Source: Pannonibacter sp051860505 (GTDB lineage Bacteria; Pseudomonadota; Alphaproteobacteria; Rhizobiales; Stappiaceae). Taken from it: a stretch of DNA of 64,000 nt. Below the pieces are notes generated by a model. That model had not been told where the DNA came from. It saw only the letters and a list, made by a program, of their open reading frames with translations, and did not search any database. The translations under genes were made by a program, and so were the position numbers. Below are positions 18,237-28,137 of this stretch, one piece after another (the stretch's first letter is position 1; the number at the start of each line of letters is the position of its first letter). The stretch is from positions 1 through 64,000 of the forward strand of contig NZ_JBHYDX010000013.1 of the NCBI RefSeq assembly GCF_051860505.1. Direction: 5' to 3'.

Positions 18237-19264
18237 GGCAACACCACGATATCGCCAGCCGCAAGGCCGCTCAGGATCTCGACCAGATCGCCCTGCGGCA
18301 TTGCCACCACGCTGCCGCGCTGGACCACCACCTCGGTGACCGCTCCTCCCCCCATTTGGCGCAGCGACACATAGTCGAGGCCGTTGCGGGTGGTCAGCGC
18401 TGCCGCCGGGACGGCAAGAACCGGGCGCTTGCCTGTTCCGATTTCAACTGGCACCCGCTCGCCGACGAAGAAGTCTCCGAGCCCGTCGGCCGTTGCATCG
18501 GCAATCACGCGGCCCTGCTGCAGTTCCGGATAGACCTTGACGATCCGCCCGTCCCGGGCAGTGCCTTCTGCAAAGGCCTGAATGCGGACGAGGTCACCGT
18601 GGCGGGTCGTCGCGGCATGGCGTTCAGGAAGCTGCAGGCGCAGCAGGAAACCGTCTTCCGCGATCTCGGCCACCGTCTCTCCGGGCAAGATCACGGAGCC
18701 GATCGTGACGGGGACGGACAGAACCCGACCGCTTGTGGCCGCAATGACATCCCCCTCTCGTTCCTGCTGGTCCAGCACATTCCGCTCGGCCTCCGCCGCG
18801 CGCAGTCCCCCCCGGGCGACATCAAGCTGGGTCTCCAGCTGGTCGATCCGTGACTGGGAAATGGTGCCGCGCGCAAACAGCTGCCGGGCCCGGTTGACCT
18901 CGCTCTCGATATTCGCCGCCTCTGACGCAGTTGCCGCGATCCGTGCATCCAGGGCCTGCCGGCGCAGGGCCAGCTTCTCGTCCAGAATGCGGGCAATGCG
19001 GTCGCCCTGGCGCACGGCACTGCCCTCGTCGACTGACAATTCGATCACCGTGCCCGCATTGCGGGCCCGGGCAGGAACCCGCACCGAAGGCTCGACGGTG
19101 GCATAGACCGACTTCCAGTCGGTGACATCGAGGGGGGCGAGGATCAGGTCGGCAGCACCAGCCGGCCCCGGACAGACCGCACCGGCCAACGCCAGCACCA
19201 GGGCAACACGGGAGAGACGGGCACGCCAGGAGCCGTCAGGGTCGGGCAGGATCACGGGCTTCAT
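18233..19264 (-). CDS. RND efflux periplasmic adaptor (membrane fusion protein)
   Basis: 343 residues. A signal peptide (LVLALAGAVCPGPAGA, cleavage about residue 38) is followed by a lipoyl-like half (RNAGTVIELSVDEGSAVRQGDRIARI), a coiled-coil hairpin (about 95-160, with repeated IDQLETQLDVARGGLRAAEAE), the second lipoyl half (AATSGRVLSVPVTIGSVILPGE), a beta-barrel and a membrane-proximal domain. It bridges the pump and an outer-membrane channel. The hairpin is short compared with AcrA. It precedes the pump gene with a 4-nt overlap. AAGG stands right against the ATG at 19264, so initiation is not optimal. Confidence 0.93.
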   Translation of the reverse strand: MKPVILPDPDGSWRARLSRVALVLALAGAVCPGPAGAADLILAPLDVTDWKSVYATVEPSVRVPARARNAGTVIELSVDEGSAVRQGDRIARILDEKLALRRQALDARIAATASEAANIESEVNRARQLFARGTISQSRIDQLETQLDVARGGLRAAEAERNVLDQQEREGDVIAATSGRVLSVPVTIGSVILPGETVAEIAEDGFLLRLQLPERHAATTRHGDLVRIQAFAEGTARDGRIVKVYPELQQGRVIADATADGLGDFFVGERVPVEIGTGKRPVLAVPAAALTTRNGLDYVSLRQMGGGAVTEVVVQRGSVVAMPQGDLVEILSGLAAGDIVVLP

Positions 19265-19371
19265 CCTTAGTTTCGATTTTTTGAAAGAATAGGGTGATCC
19301 GTAGTTCGGCGCCAGTGTGTAGTTTCCCGAAAGCCACCAAGGCCGGGGCCGGGGGCCGGGCGCAGGAAACA

Positions 19372-19410
19372 GAAAGGCCCTCCCCGGCTTTCCGCCAGAG
19401 AGGGCCTTTC
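19372..19410 (-). terminator. Terminator of the L,D-transpeptidase gene
   Basis: A perfect 11-bp stem GAAAGGCCCTC / GAGGGCCTTTC with a 17-nt loop, 37 nt past the stop on the minus strand. It separates that gene from the efflux operon. The T run is short. Confidence 0.7.
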
Positions 19411-19446
19411 AACTTGGGCATACAGTGACCCGGCAGGCGGGCAAAT

Positions 19447-21405
19447 TCAGGCGCGGACGCCGCCCCTCGCCTTGCGGGTTGCCTCCAGCGCCTTTTGCAC
19501 AAATGAGTCCCGGTCATAGATGTCGTCATGATAGCCAATGCTGCCATCATCCTCGGGCCAGGCCGTGAAATAGACGAGATAAACCGGGATCCGTGCCGTC
19601 ACCGGTTCGGAATTGTTCTTGCCGGTGGCGATCCGCTCGGCGATATGGCCGACGGGTTTGCCAAGCACGGCGGCGGCCATGGCGCGCGGATCGGACAGGC
19701 GGACACAACCGCTGGAAAACGCCCGGACATCCTTCTTGAACAGGTGCCGAGACGGGGTGTCATGCATGTAGATGGCATGCTTGTTGGGGAACAGGATCTT
19801 CAGTTCGCCAAGCGCATTGTCGTCGCCCGGACGCTGGCGGACATTGACATTCATCCGCCCCTGCGCGACCGCGACCCAATCGACATCCGCGGACGAAAGC
19901 CGCTTGCCAGAGACAGTTGTCACCTCGAAGCCGGCCCGGTCGAAATAGCCGGGGTCCTTGGCCAGGATCTCCAGCTTCTGGTTCACCAGAATGGAACGCG
20001 GCACGCCCCAGAACGGATTATACTCAACGGTTTCAAGCTCGTCATAGAACACGGAGGTCTGCGTGCTCTTGGTGCCGATGACCGTGCGCATCGACAAAGG
20101 CGCCTTGCCCGGCTCGTAATAGACGGCGGTAAACGATGGCTGGTTGATGAACACCCGGCGCGCGCCGAGATCCTCCGGCAGCCAGCGGATCTGTTCCAGC
20201 GCCAGTTCCACCTTGGCCGTGCGGGCCGCGAGGCTATCGCCCGTCAGGGCGCGGATCGTGCCAGCGCCGACAACACCGTCCGGATTGAGACCCGCCTCGG
20301 CCTGATAGGCCTTGACCAGGGCGACCAGGTCCGGCGTGAACTCCGGCGTATCGGCGTAATTCCCGAGTGTCTCGATATGCGCTGCCTCCAGCGCCGGGGA
20401 AGCGCGATGGCGAATGGCGGAGACAACATTGCTCAGTTCAGCGCTGGACTGGCCCGGCTTGATCAGCGTGCCGGCAGCAATGCTGATCTTCGGTCCTTGA
20501 TCCTTGGCCGCGCGCAGATGTGCCAGTTCCGCAACCAGCGCGGCGAACTGCGGCGAGGCCGGCTGCCTTGCTTCAAGCGCCACGCCCGGAGCCGACGCCT
20601 GCTTCAGGGTTGTCAGAACATCGTCCAGAGCCACCTTCTGGCGCGGCAGGTCGTGATAGCCGGAAATCCGGTTCGGATCGATCCGGCCCCGTCTGGCGTC
20701 CAGCACATAGGTCAAGGCCGCAACCGACATTCGCATCTCGAAATCGATCAAGGCCGCGCGGGATGCCTCCTCGTCAAGCCCGGCCAGAACGGGCAGCTCG
20801 ACCGCGTAGTCGGCGGGATCAAGGCCGAAGCGGCCAGCCTCGGCCAGTGTGGCGGCGACGGCCTGAGCCCGTGCATTGGACGCCCCGCCGGTCACCCAGA
20901 TAAACTCCGGATTGTCGCGGTAATGCGTCTTCAGCGCGGCACCGACTTCCGGCAATGCCTTGAATTTCATCGATTTGAGCGCCGGTCGCGCAAGGTCGAA
21001 CTCGGACAGTTCGGCTGTGACGGATGCGACAGTCGCAGTGGCAGCGGCAGTGGTGTTGTCCTGGCCTGAGGCCTGTCCCTCAGCCGCAGCTGTCTGGACG
21101 TCTGCAAGACCTGCCAGCGACACGGTCTCATAAGAATCGGCCTTGTAGGTGTAATATTTCGGCCCCGTCACCTTGTTGGCAGTGATCGTCGCACGGTCGA
21201 GCGACTGCGCGCGCGGTGCCGGAGCGACGGGTTCCAGACGCTGTGCAGGTTGATAGTCCGGATTGAAGAACCGGTCGAGAAAGGACTGGGCCGATGCCGG
21301 GCCCGCCGCGCACAGGCAGGCCAACGCGGCGCCCGCAAGCAACACGTTGCGAGGAAAAAGGCGCCCGGTGGCGCGGTTGAGATCCGGACGGCAAACCGAA
21401 CGCAT
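19447..21405 (-). CDS. L,D-transpeptidase, YcbB/LdtD-like
   Basis: Forms 3-3 cross-links in peptidoglycan (or attaches proteins to it) in the periplasm. 652 residues: a signal peptide ending near ASAQS (about 39), an Ala-rich linker (about 110-135), a scaffold domain, a peptidoglycan-binding domain (EFTPDLVALVKAYQ...LNPDGVVGAGTIRAL, about 350-390) and a YkuD catalytic domain. The active site is HDTPSRHLF...SSGCVRLSD with Cys567. The length and order match YcbB (LdtD), the enzyme tied to beta-lactam-tolerant wall synthesis. AGAGG lies 11 nt upstream of the ATG. AACGCAAA direct repeats at 21527 and 21539 stand in its promoter region. Confidence 0.93.
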   Translation of the reverse strand: MRSVCRPDLNRATGRLFPRNVLLAGAALACLCAAGPASAQSFLDRFFNPDYQPAQRLEPVAPAPRAQSLDRATITANKVTGPKYYTYKADSYETVSLAGLADVQTAAAEGQASGQDNTTAAATATVASVTAELSEFDLARPALKSMKFKALPEVGAALKTHYRDNPEFIWVTGGASNARAQAVAATLAEAGRFGLDPADYAVELPVLAGLDEEASRAALIDFEMRMSVAALTYVLDARRGRIDPNRISGYHDLPRQKVALDDVLTTLKQASAPGVALEARQPASPQFAALVAELAHLRAAKDQGPKISIAAGTLIKPGQSSAELSNVVSAIRHRASPALEAAHIETLGNYADTPEFTPDLVALVKAYQAEAGLNPDGVVGAGTIRALTGDSLAARTAKVELALEQIRWLPEDLGARRVFINQPSFTAVYYEPGKAPLSMRTVIGTKSTQTSVFYDELETVEYNPFWGVPRSILVNQKLEILAKDPGYFDRAGFEVTTVSGKRLSSADVDWVAVAQGRMNVNVRQRPGDDNALGELKILFPNKHAIYMHDTPSRHLFKKDVRAFSSGCVRLSDPRAMAAAVLGKPVGHIAERIATGKNNSEPVTARIPVYLVYFTAWPEDDGSIGYHDDIYDRDSFVQKALEATRKARGGVRA

Positions 21406-21756
21406 GTGTCTAAAAACCTCTGCTCAAATCATGTCGCGGCACCACAACCGGCAGCAAACCCTGCCGTATGTGTCCAATCCCTTCATGGCGAATATCGGGC
21501 GCATGGAAAGATACTAGCGCAACCCCAACGCAAAAGTTAACGCAAAGATACTTTTCATCACGACCTGGTGACAGGCCCGGGGCCGCGACAGGCGCTGAAA
21601 ACCAAGATCCAGCGCGGTGTCCCCGCGCCCGGGCCGGACGGGCCTGCCGCCCGGAGGCCGCGCCTGAGCCCCGCCCCCGCCGCGTTCGGCCACTCCGACC
21701 CTGTGCGACATCGTCCTTGGTTCAGACAGCCAGGGCTTCAAGCGGTGAAGACACCC

Positions 21757-21834
21757 CACAGGGGCAGCACACAGGACCAGCACACAGGAGCAACACACAG
21801 GGGGAGCGCACAGGGGGAGCGCACAGGGGGAGCG
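21757..21834. repeat. 13-bp minisatellite, six units
   Basis: Six head-to-tail units of CACAGGNNNAGCR type. The last three (21796-21834) are identical, CACAGGGGGAGCG; the first three are degenerate. It lies in the 515-bp gap between ssb (ends 21921) and the L,D-transpeptidase gene (starts 21405). A 13-bp period cannot encode a repeating peptide in one frame, so it is non-coding. Identical units make length variation by slippage likely. Apart from it and a GC-rich stretch, the gap holds no gene or terminator I can support. Confidence 0.9.
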
Positions 21835-21920
21835 CCGGAGAGCCAAACGGTCGCCGACTGCCACTGCCCCGACCAGCCCGGTCAGTCGCAAGACCGGACG
21901 CCGGTGCCGGACGTCTGCGG

Positions 21921-22499
21921 TCAGAACGGGATTTCGTCGTCCATGCCGCCGCCGAAGCCGCCGCCAGATCCCCCACCGGACCCGCCGCCAGAACCGCCAG
22001 ACGAACCGCCGCCGTAGCCACCGCCAGAACCACCCGATGATCCACCAGCATAGCCGCCGCCGGACCCGCCGCCATAGCCGCCAGACCCGCCGTCATAGCC
22101 ACCACCCGAGGAGCCGTAATCGGACTGGCCACCGCCGCCGCCTTCACCGCGCCCGTCGAGCATGGTCAGGGCCGAATTGAAGCCCTGCAGCACCACTTCA
22201 GTGGAAAATCGCTCCTGGCCGCCCTGGTCCTGCCACTTGCGGGTCTGCAACTGGCCTTCGATATAGACCTTGGCGCCCTTGCGCAGATACTGCTCGGCGA
22301 TCTTGCACAGGCCCTCATTGAAAATCACGACCCGGTGCCATTCCGTGCGCTCGCGCCGCTCGCCCGACCCACGGTCACGCCAGGTCTCGGACGTCGCGAT
22401 CCGCAGGTTGGCAACCGGCTTGCCATCCTGGGTGCGGCGAATTTCCGGATCGGCCCCGAGATTGCCGACCAGAATGACCTTGTTGACGCTTCCCGCCAT
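21921..22499 (-). CDS. ssb: Single-stranded DNA-binding protein
   Basis: Coats single-stranded DNA in replication, repair and recombination and recruits partners by its C-terminal tip. 192 residues: an OB fold (1 to about 112, MAGSVNKVILVGNLGADPE, TEWHRVVIF, KVYIEGQLQTRKW), a Gly/Ser-rich disordered linker (about 120-185, with GGGSGG- and SSGGSGGG-type repeats) and the acidic tip DDEIPF. The ATG has GAGGAG 8 nt upstream. It diverges from uvrA across 472 bp with an SOS box, as in E. coli where ssb and uvrA share a LexA site. The repeat-rich linker DNA is prone to slippage. Confidence 0.97.
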   Translation of the reverse strand: MAGSVNKVILVGNLGADPEIRRTQDGKPVANLRIATSETWRDRGSGERRERTEWHRVVIFNEGLCKIAEQYLRKGAKVYIEGQLQTRKWQDQGGQERFSTEVVLQGFNSALTMLDGRGEGGGGGQSDYGSSGGGYDGGSGGYGGGSGGGYAGGSSGGSGGGYGGGSSGGSGGGSGGGSGGGFGGGMDDEIPF

Positions 22500-22712
22500 G
22501 TTCCGGGCTCCTCTTTATCTTGCTCACGCAAGGGCCCCGATCCGGTGTGCCCCCGGCGGAGTCCTGACTGCTTTTCTTCCGCCTCAAGGACGGTATGATC
22601 GGGCGGACCCTAGCGCCTAATCAATCCCGCCGCATCCGCGCTTTGCCTTTTCCACAAAGGGAAGCAGCGACCCGGCGGGTCAAGACACTGCAAAATGGCC
22701 GCAAAGGATCTT

Positions 22713-22727
22713 GTTCTTTCTTTGTTC
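22713..22727. promoter_or_regulatory. LexA (SOS) box between ssb and uvrA
   Basis: GTTC-TTTCTTT-GTTC fits exactly the alphaproteobacterial LexA consensus GTTC-N7-GTTC. It lies 213 bp from the ssb start and 244 bp from the uvrA start in the divergent gap, so it could act on either or both. Known biology: ssb and uvrA belong to LexA regulons in many proteobacteria. The rest of the gap holds the candidate uvrA promoter and no gene. Confidence 0.8.
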
Positions 22728-22898
22728 TTGTTGTAGCAAAGTCCCCGGCGCCATGCAACGGCCTCAGGTTCTCCGGTCTGGTCCAAGCACTGCGTTTTCG
22801 CGTAAGGGCACTCATGCAAGCTCGTCCGGTTCGGGCCGTGGTGGCCCGAACCTGCCTCCCCTCGCGCCTCCCTGCGTCCAGCCGCCACAGTTTGGCGG

Positions 22899-22926
22899 TT
22901 GAGGCAGCGGCTGCGTTGCGTATAAC
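22899..22926 (+). promoter_or_regulatory. Probable uvrA promoter
   Basis: TTGAGG (22899-22904), a 16-nt spacer and TATAAC (22921-22926), 45 nt before the uvrA ATG. The SOS box lies about 170 bp upstream of it, too far for simple overlap, so a second, LexA-controlled promoter nearer 22713 is possible. Confidence 0.5.
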
Positions 22927-22971
22927 AGCTGAGACTTTTGCCCGGGTTCCGGGCCAGCCAGGATCGATCTG

Positions 22972-25953
<2,982 letters not shown>

Positions 25954-26025
25954 ACGCCTCGGCATGACCGGCGGAATTATAGTGCGCCGCATCATTTAAC
26001 GATTCGATCGATTTAAATGCGACGG

Positions 26026-26062
26026 GAGCGGGGCAGAACCATCTGTCCCGCTTTATTTTTTC
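26026..26062 (+). terminator. Rho-independent terminator of uvrA
   Basis: Stem GCGGGGCA (26028-26035) / TGTCCCGC (26044-26051), with one G-T pair, followed by TTTATTTTTTC. Confidence 0.85.
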
Positions 26063-26205
26063 GCCTTGCGTGAATTGCATGCCAGTCATGCAGACCCGGC
26101 TCTTCTCGCAAATGCGAAGAAGGCGTAGATAGTCGTCATCGGAACGGCGCTGCACCGCACAACGGAAAGCTGGCAGCCGCTCCAGAAGGTTCAAGGATCG
26201 GACAA

Positions 26206-26355
26206 ATGATCAATTCCGTCGTTCGCAAGTACAACTCGTGGGTCAACTACCGCCGCACGGTCGAAGAGCTGTCCCGCCTGTCCAACCGCGAGCTGAGCGA
26301 TCTGGGCATCGGCCGCGGCGACATCGAGTTCATCGCCCGCCGCGCCAGCCGCTAA
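26206..26355 (+). CDS. DUF1127 small protein, first of two (CcaF1-like)
   Basis: A 49-residue basic protein, MINSVVRKYNSWVNYRRTVE at its start and then ELSRLSNRELSDLGI, RGDIEFIARRASR. The L-x2-L-x-N/S-RELxDxGI-xRxDI core defines DUF1127. In Rhodobacter sphaeroides the DUF1127 protein CcaF1 is an RNA-binding protein, encoded next to CCUCCUCCC-motif small RNAs and involved in their maturation; the same neighbour is here. AAGGA lies 8 nt upstream of the ATG. A short hairpin (26102-26122) stands upstream. It shares 26 of 49 residues with the second copy at 26758. Confidence 0.9.
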   Translation: MINSVVRKYNSWVNYRRTVEELSRLSNRELSDLGIGRGDIEFIARRASR

Positions 26356-26377
26356 GCGGTTCGCACGACAAGAATCG

Positions 26378-26500
26378 CGATCCCGGGCTTTCCTCCTCCC
26401 AGGCCCCGGATCGTGTGAGACGGCGGGTTCTTCTCCTCCCAGCCCGCCTGACTAAACGACGCCCGCCGGTACCTCCTCCCACCGGCGGGCGTACGTTTTT
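26378..26500 (+). ncRNA. CCUCCUCCC-loop RNA cluster 1 (cuckoo/CcsR-like)
   Basis: Three consecutive hairpins begin 23 nt past the first DUF1127 stop. Hairpin 1: 26378-26413, stem CGATCCcGGGC / GCCCcGGATCG with one mismatch, loop with TCCTCCTCCC. Hairpin 2: 26422-26448, stem GGCGGG / CCCGCC, loop with TCTCCTCCC. Hairpin 3: 26459-26492, perfect 12-bp stem ACGCCCGCCGGT / ACCGGCGGGCGT, loop ACCTCCTCCC, then ACGTTTTT. CCTCC matches the anti-Shine-Dalgarno end of 16S rRNA, so the loops could pair with ribosome-binding sites. Family recognition (cuckoo RNAs, CcsR1-4 of Rhodobacter) is from the loop motif plus the DUF1127 neighbour. Probably cotranscribed with the gene and processed. Confidence 0.8.
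26459..26500 (+). terminator. Hairpin 3 of cluster 1, also terminator-like
   Basis: The 12-bp stem is followed by ACGTTTTT, so the last hairpin of the cluster may also end transcription. A second terminator lies 20 nt on. Confidence 0.75.
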
Positions 26501-26519
26501 CAAACACCCTATCTGCAAT

Positions 26520-26551
26520 GGCCGCGCCCGTCTCCGGGCTGCGGCCTTTTT
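26520..26551 (+). terminator. Second terminator after RNA cluster 1
   Basis: GGCCGC-GCCCG pairs with CGGGC-T-GCGGCC (one bulged T), followed by TTTTT. It closes the first DUF1127/RNA module. The stretch from here to 26679 holds no gene that I can support. Confidence 0.85.
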
Positions 26552-26679
26552 GTTGCCTTGCCGGGGACGCGGCGGCGCCAGGATGTCACCGCACTGGCTA
26601 ACGGGCCTTAACGACGCCCTGCAGGGATCGCAGGGCTGTCATGACGAGCCGGCACTGGCAAGACGGCTAAAGATCACCT

Positions 26680-26708
26680 ATCTGTATCTCAACGAATTGA
26701 GGACAGAT
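26680..26708 (+). promoter_or_regulatory. Leader hairpin of the second DUF1127 gene
   Basis: ATCTGT-AT-CTCAA, loop CGAA, TTGAG-G-ACAGAT: 11 base pairs with a 2/1 internal loop, ending 49 nt before the start codon. No T run follows, so it is not a terminator. It may stabilise the leader or control translation; that is an inference. Confidence 0.45.
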
Positions 26709-26757
26709 GCCTCAGTCAAATACCCTGATCACAACAAGCAAGAAGAAAGGTAACATC

Positions 26758-26907
26758 ATGCTTCATGATCTCGTATCCAAGTACCGCTCGTGGAAAAAGT
26801 ACCGCGAAACCTATGATGAACTGGCCCGCATGTCCTCGCGCGAGCTGAATGATATTGGCATTTCGCGTGCCGACATCGGTTCCATCGCCCGTCAGGTGAT
26901 GCGCTGA
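26758..26907 (+). CDS. DUF1127 small protein, second of two (CcaF1-like)
   Basis: 49 residues, MLHDLVSKYRSWKKYRETYD then ELARMSSRELNDIGI, SRADIGSIARQVMR. It has the same length as the copy at 26206 and 26 identical positions, so they are tandem paralogues. GAAAGG lies 7 nt upstream of the ATG; an in-frame start at 26707 would add 17 unrelated residues. The gene is followed by about 200 nt without a gene, a terminator, and a second cluster of CCTCCTCCC hairpins. Probable role: RNA-binding partner of those small RNAs, inferred from Rhodobacter CcaF1. Confidence 0.9.
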   Translation: MLHDLVSKYRSWKKYRETYDELARMSSRELNDIGISRADIGSIARQVMR

Positions 26908-27112
26908 CATCGAGCCGGGGGTGTATTGCCCCCTGGTGAAGGGGCGCGTTCCCCGACACGCGATCACGGTTCACAGGTGAGCCGCTGATGCAGGAACTCC
27001 AGATACTCCGGACCCAGGCAGCGCCGCACGTGCTGCTCTGCAACATGAACAGGGCAGGCATGCAGAATTGTGCATGGCGCGCCGGCTCCGGACAAATTAT
27101 CAAGAAAACAAC

Positions 27113-27140
27113 ACGGGCGGCGCCGAGCTGCCCCGTTTTT
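27113..27140 (+). terminator. Terminator after the second DUF1127 gene
   Basis: ACGGG-CGGC pairs with GCTG-C-CCCGT (one bulge, one G-T pair), followed by TTTT. The 205 nt before it (26908-27112) hold only short GC hairpins such as GGGGG...CCCCC at 26917-26933. Partial read-through would be needed for the gene to be cotranscribed with RNA cluster 2. Confidence 0.65.
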
Positions 27141-27260
27141 CGGGCCAAAGGATTCCTCCTCCCACCTGCGGCCCGGCTTCGACCGATCCACCTCCTCCCG
27201 GATCGGCCATCGAAAGAGCGCTTGCCGGTACCTCCTCCCACCGGCGAGCGCTTTTCGATT
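27141..27260 (+). ncRNA. CCUCCUCCC-loop RNA cluster 2 (cuckoo/CcsR-like)
   Basis: Three more hairpins of the same design. Hairpin 4: 27141-27175, stem CGGGCC / GGCCCG, large loop with TCCTCCTCCC. Hairpin 5: 27183-27206, perfect stem CCGATCC / GGATCGG, loop ACCTCCTCCC. Hairpin 6: 27217-27252, 13-bp stem AGCGCTTGCCGGT / ACCGGCGAGCGCT (one G-T pair), loop ACCTCCTCCC, followed by TTTCGATT. Hairpin 6 shares CCGGTACCTCCTCCCACCGG exactly with hairpin 3 of cluster 1. Strand assignment follows the loop motif and the T-rich end. Whether the cluster is made from its own promoter or by read-through is not clear. Confidence 0.75.
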
Positions 27261-27292
27261 CTTAGGGGCTTTTCGATCCCCGGGGGTGGCTT

Positions 27293-27961
27293 TCAACTCG
27301 CAGCGCGTGAGCGAAACCAGTCGTCCAGTGGCTGGACAACCGGCGGCAAGCCGTTGGCTTTCGGCCAGCTGTCGATGGCGTAGTCCCTGCCCTTCGTTTC
27401 CCTCAGCACAGCGGTGGCATGCGGATAGCGGCCATCGAGCAGGAAGCCGCGTGCGACGGGTGCGCGGACCGAATGGTGGCGCAACCAGCCCCGCGCCTCG
27501 ACCAGCAGCAGCAGGCTTGTCGTATTGGTCGCCTCGTCGATGCAATCCATCTGGCCCGGCACTCCAGCCCCCTGCAGGTCGAGCCCGCCGCGATCGTTTT
27601 GCGAACCGACCTGCACAGCGACCCGGCTTTCCATCCAGGCGACAGCGCGGGCGACTGCGGCCCGCTCCGCCGCCGGCGATGCCGCTCCGGACCGCAGAAA
27701 CGCCTGCAGCCGGTTCAGATCGCGGCGGCCAAGGTCAACGGGGGTTTTGCGGGCGCAGCCGAAGGCGTGACAGATGTAGACCCGTTCCGGTCGGGGCATT
27801 ACCCCGTTCTGGCTGTCGTACCAACCAGTCGCCGACGAACTTGACTGAGCGGCACATCCGGCAAGGCCGAAAACCGGCAGCAGGGCCAGAACCAGCCTGC
27901 GGACACGCCGGACACGGGCTTCCATGTGGCTCAGCGCTGCGGCCCCGCTTCCACTGTTCAT
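27293..27961 (-). CDS. Conserved lipoprotein of unknown function
   Basis: 222 residues. A long N-region ends in a lipobox (VFGLAGC), so an outer- or inner-membrane lipoprotein. The mature part has GQMDCIDEATNTTSLLLLVE, a histidine pair (LRHHSV), PHATAVLRE and YAIDSWPKANGLPPVV. The Cys...His...Asp order in such a setting resembles a transglutaminase-like fold, but this is a guess from spacing, and no activity is claimed. I recall close relatives in other alphaproteobacteria annotated as hypothetical. GGGGG lies 7 nt upstream of the ATG at 27961; 27925 and 28012 are alternatives. It converges with RNA cluster 2. Confidence 0.75.
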   Translation of the reverse strand: MNSGSGAAALSHMEARVRRVRRLVLALLPVFGLAGCAAQSSSSATGWYDSQNGVMPRPERVYICHAFGCARKTPVDLGRRDLNRLQAFLRSGAASPAAERAAVARAVAWMESRVAVQVGSQNDRGGLDLQGAGVPGQMDCIDEATNTTSLLLLVEARGWLRHHSVRAPVARGFLLDGRYPHATAVLRETKGRDYAIDSWPKANGLPPVVQPLDDWFRSRAAS

Positions 27962-28137
27962 CCGCAAGCCCCCTTTTCCGGACATCCCCTTGCGGCAGCA
28001 TACGGCCCGCATTGCATCAGAGCCATCGAAACGATATCAGGCATCTTCCTGTTTTCATCGTCCGACGCGGTTCTAAGGCGCTGCAGACGACAGGCGCGGG
28101 CCTTCGGTCCCGGCCGTTCCACACGAGGCAAACCCTG

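Noticed and set aside
15891..18374. Long plus-strand open frame of 827 codons
   Set aside because: It is antisense to the RND pump gene, whose protein has clear family motifs; the antisense reading is low in complexity and matches no family.
19528..21069. Plus-strand open frame of 513 codons
   Set aside because: Antisense to the L,D-transpeptidase gene, which has an intact YkuD active site.
21468..22040. Plus-strand open frame of 190 codons over the minisatellite
   Set aside because: It crosses the 13-bp repeats and the antisense of the ssb Gly-rich tail; composition is an artefact of repeats.
26988..27383. Plus-strand open frame of 131 codons over RNA cluster 2
   Set aside because: It reads through the terminator and all three hairpins and into the antisense of the lipoprotein gene; no Shine-Dalgarno.
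27070..28137. 356-codon extension upstream of trmFO
   Set aside because: It is in frame with trmFO but crosses RNA cluster 2 and the antisense of the lipoprotein gene; TrmFO begins at 28138 by family and Shine-Dalgarno.
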